A stretch of DNA of 36,557 nt from NCBI GenBank assembly GCA_949915775.1, contig CATLEG010000011.1, forward strand, positions 1 to 36,557, read 5' to 3'. Below the pieces are notes generated by a model, which searched no databases, had not been told where the DNA came from, and was given only the letters and a program-made list of their open reading frames with translations. Source of the stretch: an uncultured Candidatus Melainabacteria bacterium (lineage in GTDB: Bacteria > Cyanobacteriota > Vampirovibrionia > Gastranaerophilales > Gastranaerophilaceae). Both the position numbers and the translations under genes were made by a program. Below are positions 7,528 to 15,252 of the stretch, in pieces (the stretch's first letter is position 1; each line of letters starts with the position of its first letter).

Positions 7528-8655
7528 CTAACTATTTATATCACTTTTTATAAATTCTTGTAATATTGTATTACCTGTAGTTTCTATTGGTTTTCTTAAA
7601 TTCTCCGCTCTTAAATGAGAATATCTATTAGTCATTACAGGAGTTTTATGCCCTAAAGTTTTCTGGGTTATAAACTGTGAAATTCCATCCATTGCTTGAT
7701 AGCTGGCATGAGTATGTCTTAAATCATGAAATACAAAGTTTTTAATTCCACATTTAGCAACTATTTTAGGAAATACTTTACCTATTAAACGTTCATTTGG
7801 ATTTTCATTGCTATTGACAAATACATAATCATTTTTTAAATGTCTTACTTTATTATTATTTTTAAATTCATAAAGTTCACTATATAACCAATCATGCATA
7901 GGAGTACCTCTATTTGTGCCATTTTTAGTTTCCATAAAATATAACATTTTATGTTCAAAATCAACATTTGCCCAAGTGAGTTTAAGTATTTCACTTTTTC
8001 TTGCTCCGCATAATAATGCGATTAAAGTACATAAATATAATTCCAAACTTGTTTTTTTACATTCCAAAAGCAGTTTGTTAATTTCATCTAGTTCTAAAAA
8101 TCTTGTTCTTTCATTATTTTCCGGAAGTTTTTTTACTTTTTCCATCGGGTTTATATCTATAATATCAAGGTCGATTTTTGCAAAACTAAAAACAACACTA
8201 ATACATTCCAAATATCGATTCACAGTTGCTGGTGATATGGTATTTTGTGTAAATTTTCTTTCATTTTTTATAGTTGGTATTTCTTTAGGTTTTTTTGCTA
8301 ATTTTTCCCTACATTCAACTAAGGTAGCAGAGGTAATGTTTCTAACAAATAATTCACCTATTTCATTTCTAAACCAATTCAATGCTCTAATAAATTCTTT
8401 TTGTGCTTTTTCTTTTTTCTTTGGTAACTCTATTTCTATGAATTTATCAATTAAATTATTCATTGTTAGTTTCTGAAGCTTTCGTTTTGGAAAATTTACA
8501 CCTTCTTTTATTTTTGCTTCTGCACTATTAGCCCAATCTTTTGCATCGGTTTTCCTATCAAATGTTTTAGTTACAGTTCGATGCCCTTTGATTCTAATTA
8601 TAACTGTAAAACTTGTTTTCCCATTTTTCTTTACACGTTCTTGAATAACAGCCAT
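7528..8655 (-). CDS. Tyrosine recombinase (integrase) of the tRNA-Asn island
   Basis: The 375-aa product starts at ATG 8655 with GAGGGAG just upstream. An N-terminal arm/SAM-like DNA-binding region (about 1-175) precedes the catalytic domain. The catalytic set is visible: Arg219 in C-G-A-R-K-S-E, Lys244, His310-x-x-Arg313 in H-D-L-R-H-T-H, His336 in L-G-H-K, and nucleophile Tyr345 in N-R-Y-S-H-L. The length is typical of phage or island integrases. The gene lies about 170 bp from a truncated tRNA-Asn 3' end, the expected arrangement for an element using a tRNA gene as target. It should catalyse integration and, with an excisionase not seen here, excision. Confidence 0.93.
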   Translation of the reverse strand: MAVIQERVKKNGKTSFTVIIRIKGHRTVTKTFDRKTDAKDWANSAEAKIKEGVNFPKRKLQKLTMNNLIDKFIEIELPKKKEKAQKEFIRALNWFRNEIGELFVRNITSATLVECREKLAKKPKEIPTIKNERKFTQNTISPATVNRYLECISVVFSFAKIDLDIIDINPMEKVKKLPENNERTRFLELDEINKLLLECKKTSLELYLCTLIALLCGARKSEILKLTWANVDFEHKMLYFMETKNGTNRGTPMHDWLYSELYEFKNNNKVRHLKNDYVFVNSNENPNERLIGKVFPKIVAKCGIKNFVFHDLRHTHASYQAMDGISQFITQKTLGHKTPVMTNRYSHLRAENLRKPIETTGNTILQEFIKSDINS

Positions 8656-8822
8656 TACTCCCTCACTAATATTTTGCTACACTTTTGCTACAGTAAATTT
8701 TAAAAAGATATAAAAAGTTACAAATATTATTATACAACAAAACTTGCCAAAAGTCAACAGTAATCACAATTTACCTTTTTGTAATTTTTTATATTTATTT
8801 GTATGTTTTATAAGACTACAGT

Positions 8823-8864
8823 CTGTTAACCGGTAGGTTGTTGGTTCGAGTCCAACCTGGGGAG
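8823..8864 (+). other. tRNA-Asn(GUU) 3' fragment: island attachment site
   Basis: The fragment has an anticodon loop CTGTTAA with anticodon GTT (8825-8827), a T arm gttgg-TTCGAGT-ccaac (8840-8856) and the acceptor 3' strand CTGGGGA plus discriminator G. No D arm or 5' acceptor strand (TCCCCAG) lies upstream. The bases before the loop also fail to pair with CCGGT, so homology starts at the anticodon loop. This is the duplicated tRNA 3' end left at one border by a tyrosine recombinase. The intact tRNA should be at the island's other end, left of this window. Confidence 0.85.
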
Positions 8865-8884
8865 TTTTTTATTGCAAATAAAAT

Positions 8885-8907
8885 GTCGGGTTTATCCCGA
8901 CTTTTTT
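8885..8907 (+). terminator. Intrinsic terminator after the tRNA-Asn end
   Basis: Stem GTCGGG (8885-8890) / CCCGAC (8896-8901) has a 5-nt loop and is followed by TTTTTT. It follows the tRNA 3' end by 20 bp and is probably the original terminator of the host tRNA gene, now outside the island. Confidence 0.75.
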
Positions 8908-8995
8908 ATTTGTCAAAAATAGTCAAAGTTGGATATATTTTCACAGACAGTGCGATTTCACATTTAATACGATATTTTATAAATTTTTCAAACGG

Positions 8996-9021
8996 GATAA
9001 GCATTTTGGCTTATCTTTTTT
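8996..9021 (+). terminator. Intrinsic terminator
   Basis: Stem GATAAGC (8996-9002) / GCTTATC (9009-9015) has a 6-nt loop and is followed by TTTTTT. No supported gene lies directly upstream, so it either closes a short host transcript or backs up the terminator at 8885. Confidence 0.6.
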
Positions 9022-9365
9022 GTTGAGAAAAAATATCATACCATTTTGAAACTGTCTATTTTATGTCCGTCAATTTCTATATCCAAGACAGTAATTATAA
9101 TTGCTTTTCAATGGAAATTATTGATTTCACAAATAAAATGATATTTTTTATTTTTTTTGAAGTCGGAAATTTGAATTTTGAACTTGGAAGAAAAGTCGGA
9201 AGAAAAATTTTAAACCAAAATATTTTTATTTGAAATTTTATCATTCGGTTTGAATTTTATTCTCGGAAATCGTGAAAAAAATTGTTTTAGCAAAAGTTAG
9301 CAAACGATTTAAAAAAGGTCAAAAGTACCTTAAAATATAGATAAGAAGTTAATTTGAGGTACTAA
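9022..9365. other. Gene-free stretch, likely left end/control region of the Mu-like prophage
   Basis: There is no supported gene here. Short repeats with a CGGAA core occur as AGTCGGAA (9161-9168), AGTCGGAA (9194-9201) and CTCGGAA (9262-9268), each followed by an A/T-rich tract. They could be transposase or repressor binding sites, as Mu-type left ends carry several. TTTTGAAACTG (9044-9054) recurs at 12834-12844, before the second module. The exact prophage end (a 5'-TG/CA-3' terminus with a 5-bp target duplication) cannot be fixed without the right end. Confidence 0.35.
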
Positions 9366-11402
9366 ATGGCAGATCCAAAAGACAAATATATAGATATAAA
9401 TTTAGTAGCAAAATTAAAAGGTTACACAACAAACCGCCCTGTTAGACAGGAAATAAATAAAGAAAATTCAAAATACACCGCCCGAAAAGTTAAAGTTCAG
9501 GGCGGTTTTAGTTATGAGATATTATTTTCAACTCTTGAACCCGAAATTCAAGAAAAGATTTTAGATGAAGAAATTAAATCAAAAAGTTTAGTTCCTATTA
9601 ATATAAATAATAATATAGAATCAACTTACGAATTTAAAACAGAAAAATTAAGAGTTGAAGCATTAGCCAAAATTGACCTTATTAAATCATTTGAAAGGTT
9701 TGAATCAAGATATTCAAGCAAAAAACAAGCCGAAGAATTATTTTTAGATTTGTATAATTCCGGAGAATATTTAAAAGATATTTATAAACAATTAGGCAAA
9801 ATTTCAAGATCATCACTATATCGGTGGAGTACAACATATAAAAAATACGGGACTGTTGAAAGTCTGATTCCGAATTATAAATGTTCTGCATTAGGAGAAT
9901 ATAACACAAGTTTAACCCCTGAAATGATAGAACAATTTGAAAAATTTTTATTTCACCCGAACAAATTTAAAATAGCAAAAGCCATAAGTTTATCAAAATA
10001 CTGTTTAGAACAGAAAGGTTTTGAAAATTTACCCGCCGACATAGCATTTAGACGATATGCAGACCATATTAAAAAGGTAAAATATGACAAATGGATTTTA
10101 TTCAGAGAGGGCGAAAAAGCATTTAACGATAAAGTTATGCCTTATATTGAAAGAGATCCAAATTTATTAGATGTCGGAGATGTACTTATAGCAGACGGAC
10201 ATGACCTAAATTTTGAAGTTAAAAACCCATTTACAGGAAATCCAACAAGAGCAACACTTGTTGGATTTTTTGATTGGAGATCAAACGCACTTGTCGGATA
10301 TGAAATAATGATGAGTGAAAGTACTCAATGTATTGCTTCCGCACTTCGTAACTCAATAATAAATTTAGGTAAAATTCCAAAAGTAGTTTACCAAGATAAC
10401 GGCAGAGCTTTTAAGTCAAAATATTTTCAAATAAAAAATTTAGATGAAGCGGGATTTAACGGAGTCTATGCAAATTTAGGCATTGAATCCGTATTTGCAA
10501 AAGTCCGAAACGCACAAGCAAAAGTTATTGAAAGATTTTTCCTAGAATTTCAAGAAGAATTTGAAAAAATGATGCCGTCATATATCGGAACAAGTATTGA
10601 AGATAAACCCGCAAGACTACGCAGAGGAGAAAACTTGCACAAAGCACATTATTTAAAAACAACAGGCGGTACAATTCCGACAGTAGAGCAAGCTATAAAA
10701 TGTATTGATTTTTGGCTTTATAACTATCATTTTAATAAACCAAATCCGCATGATCCAAATATGACGATTAAAGAGAGTTTAAATACTGTTCAAAAAGAAC
10801 ATATTGATATTTCAAAATTAAATTATCTGATGATGAAAACCGAAGCAAAAACAATTCACAGAAACGGCATAAGATTTTTAAATCAAAATTATTATAGCGA
10901 TTCTTTATTCGGACTTAAAGAGCAAGTATATATCCGCTATTCACTTTTTGATTTAACAAAAGTGTTAGTTTACTCATTAAAAGGCGAATTTATATGCACC
11001 GCAAAACGAGTTGAAAAAGTTCACCCAATGGCTAGAGTATTGGGAACTGTCAAAGATATGGAAGATGTTAAACAGAAAATTAAAAAGAAAACCCGACTCA
11101 AAAATAAAGCGGTTAAAGAATTTAAGAAATATTTTGACATTGAAACAACTGGTATTTTAGAAATTACACCCGAAGGGGTAAATGAAAATAAAATTGAAGA
11201 ATTTAAACCACAAAAACAGAAAAAAGAAAAAAAGAAAACGGTTCGTGAACAACAAATGAACAGACCTTATTTTAAAGATAATTTTGAAAAATATGAATGG
11301 TTATTGAAAAACGGTTGCACCTGTCAAGAAGATAGGCAATTTATAAAAGCATTTAAACAAACAGATGAATATAACTTAATTTATGGAGGTACAAATGAAT
11401 AA
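9366..11402 (+). CDS. Mu-type DDE transposase (first module)
   Basis: The product is 678 aa, close to MuA (663 aa). The N-terminal Mu DNA-binding region (about 8-70, with Y-T-A-R-K-V-K-V-Q-G-G) is followed by an HTH region (about 120-165) and an RNase-H-like core. Catalytic residues are Asp277 (A-D-G-H), Asp344 (Q-D-N-G) and Glu389 (V-I-E-R), near MuA D269/D336/E392. A mu-transpos C-terminal barrel and a Lys-rich tail (about 600-640) follow. It should nick and join the element's ends in replicative transposition. It overlaps the ATPase gene by 8 bp. It differs clearly from the second transposase at 13294, so it is not a recent duplicate. Confidence 0.92.
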   Translation: MADPKDKYIDINLVAKLKGYTTNRPVRQEINKENSKYTARKVKVQGGFSYEILFSTLEPEIQEKILDEEIKSKSLVPININNNIESTYEFKTEKLRVEALAKIDLIKSFERFESRYSSKKQAEELFLDLYNSGEYLKDIYKQLGKISRSSLYRWSTTYKKYGTVESLIPNYKCSALGEYNTSLTPEMIEQFEKFLFHPNKFKIAKAISLSKYCLEQKGFENLPADIAFRRYADHIKKVKYDKWILFREGEKAFNDKVMPYIERDPNLLDVGDVLIADGHDLNFEVKNPFTGNPTRATLVGFFDWRSNALVGYEIMMSESTQCIASALRNSIINLGKIPKVVYQDNGRAFKSKYFQIKNLDEAGFNGVYANLGIESVFAKVRNAQAKVIERFFLEFQEEFEKMMPSYIGTSIEDKPARLRRGENLHKAHYLKTTGGTIPTVEQAIKCIDFWLYNYHFNKPNPHDPNMTIKESLNTVQKEHIDISKLNYLMMKTEAKTIHRNGIRFLNQNYYSDSLFGLKEQVYIRYSLFDLTKVLVYSLKGEFICTAKRVEKVHPMARVLGTVKDMEDVKQKIKKKTRLKNKAVKEFKKYFDIETTGILEITPEGVNENKIEEFKPQKQKKEKKKTVREQQMNRPYFKDNFEKYEWLLKNGCTCQEDRQFIKAFKQTDEYNLIYGGTNE

Positions 11403-12099
11403 AACTTTTATCCGAACAAAAAATGTAGTCAATTTTGTTTCTCTTATGAACGAATTGCAAAATCTTCCGCCGAACATTCCTAAAATGGCACTTGTCTATG
11501 GCGATTATGGTTTAGGAAAATCAGAAACAATAAAATGGTGGACTTTCAAAAATGATTGCGTATATGTAAGAGCAACACAGGGAATGTCTGCAAGGTGGTT
11601 ATTATCAGAAATAGCCGAAGAATTAAATGTAGAATCCTATTGGCATATAGATGATACTTTTCACGAAATTGAACAAGCCCTATTGCAATATAGAAAAACT
11701 ATTATAATCGATGAAGTTGATTATCTGATAGAAAAGAAAACTATTGAAACTTTAAGAGATTTGCACGACAGAACAGGTTGTCCCCTCGTTTTAGTAGGAA
11801 TGGATCAAGTTGATAAAAAACTTTCAAGATATCCACATTTGGTCGATAGAATTTATAAGAAGTTCCATTTTGAAAACTATGATAAAAACGATGTTAAAAA
11901 AATATTGTCGGAACTTTCTGAAATTACAATAACAAATGACGGAATTGAATATTTAGCAACAAGATCAAATCAGTTCCGGCAGATAGTTAAACTTGTAAAT
12001 AAAGTTGAAAAACTTGCCAAAACAAACGAAATAGCAAAACTAAATGAAGAAAATTTAAGAGGTATTTTAAATGAAAGACAAAATATTATTACTTTGTAA
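11395..12099 (+). CDS. MuB-like AAA+ ATPase (first module, no HTH)
   Basis: The product is 234 aa from ATG 11395, with GGAGG at 11385-11389. Walker A is G-D-Y-G-L-G-K-S (about residues 38-45) and Walker B is T-I-I-I-D-E-V-D (about 102-109). A sensor-like L-V-G-M-D-Q follows, then a helical lid. MuB/TniB/TnsC-type ATPases bind target DNA, stimulate the transposase and give target immunity. Unlike MuB and the ATPase at 15242, it has no N-terminal helix-turn-helix and begins directly at the ATPase domain. Translation is coupled to the transposase (8-bp overlap) and to the next gene (29-bp overlap). Confidence 0.88.
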   Translation: MNKTFIRTKNVVNFVSLMNELQNLPPNIPKMALVYGDYGLGKSETIKWWTFKNDCVYVRATQGMSARWLLSEIAEELNVESYWHIDDTFHEIEQALLQYRKTIIIDEVDYLIEKKTIETLRDLHDRTGCPLVLVGMDQVDKKLSRYPHLVDRIYKKFHFENYDKNDVKKILSELSEITITNDGIEYLATRSNQFRQIVKLVNKVEKLAKTNEIAKLNEENLRGILNERQNIITL

Positions 12100-12748
12100 G
12101 AGATTAAACAAATTTACTATTAATGAATTAGTTACTATCACTGAAACAAAACAAGATATTATACAAAAAATAATAGATGAACTTGTCAATGACGATAAAA
12201 TATACAAAGACGGAGATAATTATTGTTATAGGAAGTTAATTGGTACAAATAATAATAAAACCTGTCTTCCTGTTATGTTCCAATATCATTCAAATCAAGA
12301 AATAGACTTTATAATTAAAGGTTTTTGTTCTGATATTGAAGTAAAAAAAATGATTAATGTTTTTGGTATTGGAAAATTTGTAATGGATAGATTTTATTCA
12401 TATTTGAGAACAAGATTATATGATAAACAAATGACCGAACTTTTAAACCATTTTGAAAAAGAACCGAAAATAGGACAAGAGCGGGAATATATGACAGCAA
12501 AAGTTTATTTATATTTGTACGATGACAAATTATTTGTATCTGAAAAACTTTTAAAATCAAATAAAGCAAAAAAACACACCGAAGAAGAAAGACTAACCAT
12601 TAAGAATATATATTTAAGAAGTTATAGAAAGGTTTTAAGTCGGGCATATACACACAAGTTTCATTTACACCTATCAGAAGAACTTTGGAAATGGGGTAAA
12701 GAATTTAAAACACAATATAAATTATTGAATAAAATCTTATATTCTTAA
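12071..12748 (+). CDS. Third gene of the first transposition module, winged-helix-like, unknown
   Basis: The 225-aa product starts at ATG 12071 inside the ATPase gene, with GAGG at 12059-12062. Residues 1-55 look like a winged-helix domain (N-K-F-T-I-N-E-L-V-T-I-T, then D-E-L-V-N-D-D-K-I-Y, a wing-like turn). The rest is basic and helical with no known catalytic motif. The tight overlap with the ATPase shows it belongs to the same unit. It may be a DNA-binding accessory factor for end or target recognition. I do not recognise it as TniQ/TnsD, since it has no visible zinc-finger cysteines. Confidence 0.7.
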   Translation: MKDKILLLCKRLNKFTINELVTITETKQDIIQKIIDELVNDDKIYKDGDNYCYRKLIGTNNNKTCLPVMFQYHSNQEIDFIIKGFCSDIEVKKMINVFGIGKFVMDRFYSYLRTRLYDKQMTELLNHFEKEPKIGQEREYMTAKVYLYLYDDKLFVSEKLLKSNKAKKHTEEERLTIKNIYLRSYRKVLSRAYTHKFHLHLSEELWKWGKEFKTQYKLLNKILYS

Positions 12749-12895
12749 CATTTCTTATAAGCGATTAACAAACTTTTCTTAAAATCTATCCAATTAAAAT
12801 AATTATTATATTAAAGGCATATTTTTTTATAATTTTTGAAACTGAAAAACATATATTTTTCGGTGAAAAAGTTTACTGAACAAATTTTCAGCCTA

Positions 12896-12923
12896 TTTCA
12901 AATAAAAAGTAAATCTATATAAT
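12896..12923 (+). promoter_or_regulatory. Promoter candidate for the second transposition operon
   Basis: TTTCAA (12896-12901), a 16-nt spacer and TATAAT (12918-12923) would start transcription near 12930, directly at the structured leader. The -35 is weak and the region is A/T-rich, so chance matches are possible. Confidence 0.4.
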
Positions 12924-12930
12924 AAAAATT

Positions 12931-13072
12931 ATGGGGTGATTTTGCAACAACCAAAAGGCTATGTATCATTGAAAAATAGCCCAACTTGGTTATGCAAAAT
13001 CAGTCAGGTGTCCTATACAAAACACCTAAAAAAATATTAGTCATGGTTATGTAGCCCCAAAGATTAGCCATG
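12931..13072 (+). ncRNA. Candidate structured leader RNA before ner/transposase
   Basis: Several helices can form. GATTTTGC (12938-12945) pairs with GCAAAATC (12994-13001) and is extended by AACC/GGTT. Inside it, GGCTA (12957-12961) pairs with TAGCC (12977-12981). GGTGT (13007-13011) pairs with ACACC (13022-13026), and CATGGTTA (13042-13049) with TAGCCATG (13065-13072). The loop of the last helix holds CCCC (13055-13058), which could pair with GGGG (12933-12936) as a pseudoknot. The last helix ends one base before the ribosome binding site AAAGGA of the next gene, so it could control translation. I do not match it to a known riboswitch class. Confidence 0.45.
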
Positions 13073-13088
13073 AAAGGAATAGAAAATT

Positions 13089-13307
13089 ATGATGAACTGT
13101 GCATTTTGTCAAAAAAAACTAACGATTAAATTTATTTTAAGTATTTATGGCATTTCAGCAACTGAAATTGCTAATGCGGTTCATTTGTCTAAATCTATGG
13201 TTTGGAAGCACTTAAACGGTGATAGTTATAACGAAAATATAGATATTTATATTGTTCAGAAAGTTTTCGGATTAAATTTTGAGGGTCATAATTATGACCG
13301 TAAATAA
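13089..13307 (+). CDS. Ner-like small HTH regulator
   Basis: The 72-aa product starts at ATG 13089 (a second ATG follows at once), with AAAGGA about 10 nt upstream. Residues 18-45 form a clear helix-turn-helix (G-I-S-A-T-E-I-A-N-A-V-H-L-S-K-S-M-V-W-K-H-L). The size and position, just before the transposase, match Mu ner, a negative regulator of early transcription. It overlaps the transposase gene by 14 bp. The N-terminus contains C-A-F-C, of unknown meaning. Confidence 0.75.
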   Translation: MMNCAFCQKKLTIKFILSIYGISATEIANAVHLSKSMVWKHLNGDSYNENIDIYIVQKVFGLNFEGHNYDRK

Positions 13308-15252
13308 TACACTCCCAAAATGGATATCAGAGGAAACAGCTTGTGAATTGTTGAATATAAAGCCACAGGCACTAAAACTTAGATGCAGAAACGGTGTTTA
13401 TAGTTATAGAGCAAAGAAAATTGATAATAAAACTAAATATCTAATAAGTACAAAAACATTTGAAAATGTTCTTCTTAAAGATTTAGAAATAGAAAAAAAT
13501 GACTATAAAACTGAAAAATCGTATTCTGATGCTCCGGAATGGGCTAAAATTCAAGCAGATAAATACATAATAATTATAAATCAATCAAAAAATCTTAAAG
13601 GTAATGATTTAAAAAATTTTATAAACGAATGGAATATTAATAATCCCGAAAATAAAACATCATACCCACATTTTATGAGAATGAGAAAAAGATATTTAGA
13701 AAGCGGTATAAGTGGACTGCTTGCTAAATACGGACATAGAAAAGGTGCGTGTAAATTAAATAGTGAATTTTATGAATATTTTAGAAATTTATATTTAAAA
13801 GAGGGATCGCCGTCATTACAAACTTGTTGGGATATTACGCTTGGTTATGCTATTAGAACCACAGGAATTGATAAACAATATTTTCCAAGCCGAATGACAT
13901 TTTTAAGACGACTTGAAAAAGAATTATCAAAATCTGAAATATATTTGGCTAGAAACGGTAAAACAAAATGGAATCGTAAGTATGGATCATATATTGTTCG
14001 TGATTATTCGGATATTTTATGCGGTCAAGTTTGGGTTTCAGACCACGCACAAATTGATATTGCTTGTTTAACCGAAGACGGAAATATTGTTTTTCCGTGG
14101 GTAACGGCTTGGAGGGATTTTAAATCGGGAAAATGGCTTGGTTGGATTTTACAAACAGGAAGCCCAAATTCTGATTTAATTTTCCAAAGTTTTTACTATG
14201 CGGCTAATGAATGGGGTTTACCAAAAGATGTAATTATAGATAACGGAAAAGATTACCGCTCAAAAGATTTTGCGGGTGGCAGAAAAAACAGAATAAAAGT
14301 TGATACAAACGAAACAAAAACAACTTCTATGCTTGCAGAATTAAATGTAGAAGTTCATTTTGCACTACCATATAACGCACAAACTAAACCTATTGAAAGA
14401 GATTTTTTGAAAATAAAAGGTTTATTATCAAAACATTGTGTTGGTTATCGTGGCGGAAATGTTGTTGAAAGACCCGAAAAATTATCAAAAGAAGTAAAAT
14501 GCGGAAAAATTTTACCATTTGAAAGATTTAAAGAAGTTTTTGATGATTTTATTATAAATGTTTTAAATAAAAAACCGTCACAGGGTAAAAATTTAAACGG
14601 ACTTTCTCCGGATCAATTATTTGATGAGGAATTTAATATTATTGAAACACCGTCAAAAGATGCCTTAAAACTGTTCTGTATGAGAACATCAAAGACTTAT
14701 ACTATTGGCAGAAACGGTATTAATGACCGCCAATTAGGAATTTTCTATTGGGCGGATTGGCTCATAAATAATACTGGTTTGAAAATTTATATGCGTAGAG
14801 ATATCCAAAACTATAAAGAAGCGTGGGTATTTAGAGCAGATAATGACGAATTTGTTGGAAAAGTAACGGCAGTTAAAGCAGTTGCGGCTTTATATGCTGA
14901 TAAAATTTCAAAAGAAGAATTTAAAACCGCTATGGCAAATAAAAAGCGGGATCTTAAAGTTGCACAAGAAGCAATTAAACAAACTCTTGAAATTCCGATT
15001 GAAGAAATTAACGAAAATTACAAAGCCGCATATAAAATCGTTGAAAAAACAAAGATATCAAGGGTTTCAAAAATTGCTAATACAAATATGGATAAAGTTA
15101 TCCAAAAATCAAAAGAAATGGAAAAAATCGGCAGATACGATATGACAGCATTTAATTATGAAAAGCCGACAAAACCAACTAAAAAATTATATCTGTACGA
15201 AACAGACAAAATTCTTGATGAAGAATTAAAAGGAGTTGCTTATGGATCTTAA
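13294..15252 (+). CDS. Mu-type DDE transposase (second module)
   Basis: The product is 652 aa from ATG 13294, chosen for GAGGG at 13281-13285; a TTG at 13279 would add five residues. An N-terminal winged-helix region (about 5-60, W-I-S-E-E-T-A-C-E-L-L-N-I-K) binds DNA. The DDE core shows Asp250 (S-D-H-A-Q), Asp316 (I-D-N-G) and Glu368 (P-I-E-R-D), then a mu-transpos C-terminal barrel (G-I-F-Y-W-A-D-W). It overlaps the next gene by 11 bp. It has the same family and role as the first transposase but little sequence in common. With Ner before it and MuB, GemA and Mor-like genes after it, this is the better candidate for the phage's own transposase. Confidence 0.93.
   Translation: MTVNNTLPKWISEETACELLNIKPQALKLRCRNGVYSYRAKKIDNKTKYLISTKTFENVLLKDLEIEKNDYKTEKSYSDAPEWAKIQADKYIIIINQSKNLKGNDLKNFINEWNINNPENKTSYPHFMRMRKRYLESGISGLLAKYGHRKGACKLNSEFYEYFRNLYLKEGSPSLQTCWDITLGYAIRTTGIDKQYFPSRMTFLRRLEKELSKSEIYLARNGKTKWNRKYGSYIVRDYSDILCGQVWVSDHAQIDIACLTEDGNIVFPWVTAWRDFKSGKWLGWILQTGSPNSDLIFQSFYYAANEWGLPKDVIIDNGKDYRSKDFAGGRKNRIKVDTNETKTTSMLAELNVEVHFALPYNAQTKPIERDFLKIKGLLSKHCVGYRGGNVVERPEKLSKEVKCGKILPFERFKEVFDDFIINVLNKKPSQGKNLNGLSPDQLFDEEFNIIETPSKDALKLFCMRTSKTYTIGRNGINDRQLGIFYWADWLINNTGLKIYMRRDIQNYKEAWVFRADNDEFVGKVTAVKAVAALYADKISKEEFKTAMANKKRDLKVAQEAIKQTLEIPIEEINENYKAAYKIVEKTKISRVSKIANTNMDKVIQKSKEMEKIGRYDMTAFNYEKPTKPTKKLYLYETDKILDEELKGVAYGS

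Larger units (their letters stand above)
12749..13088. other. 340-bp gap between the two transposition modules
   Basis: The first ~145 bp are very A/T-rich, with a short hairpin GAAAAA/TTTTTC near 12845-12862 and the repeat TTTTGAAACTG (12834-12844) shared with 9044-9054. The second half holds a promoter and a candidate structured leader RNA, listed separately. No repressor gene like Mu c is found here. Confidence 0.5.

Noticed and set aside
7916-8476. 186-aa open frame on the plus strand inside the integrase gene
   Set aside because: It is antisense to a well-conserved recombinase and has a low-complexity Phe/Ser-rich product; it is a shadow frame.
8838-9026. 62-aa open frame over the tRNA-Asn remnant
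   Set aside because: It starts within the T arm and crosses two terminator hairpins; no ribosome binding site.
9366-12748. CRISPR-associated or Tn7-like transposon
   Set aside because: No cas genes, repeats, TnsA, TniQ or TnsE-like proteins are visible. The transposase matches MuA in length and active-site spacing.
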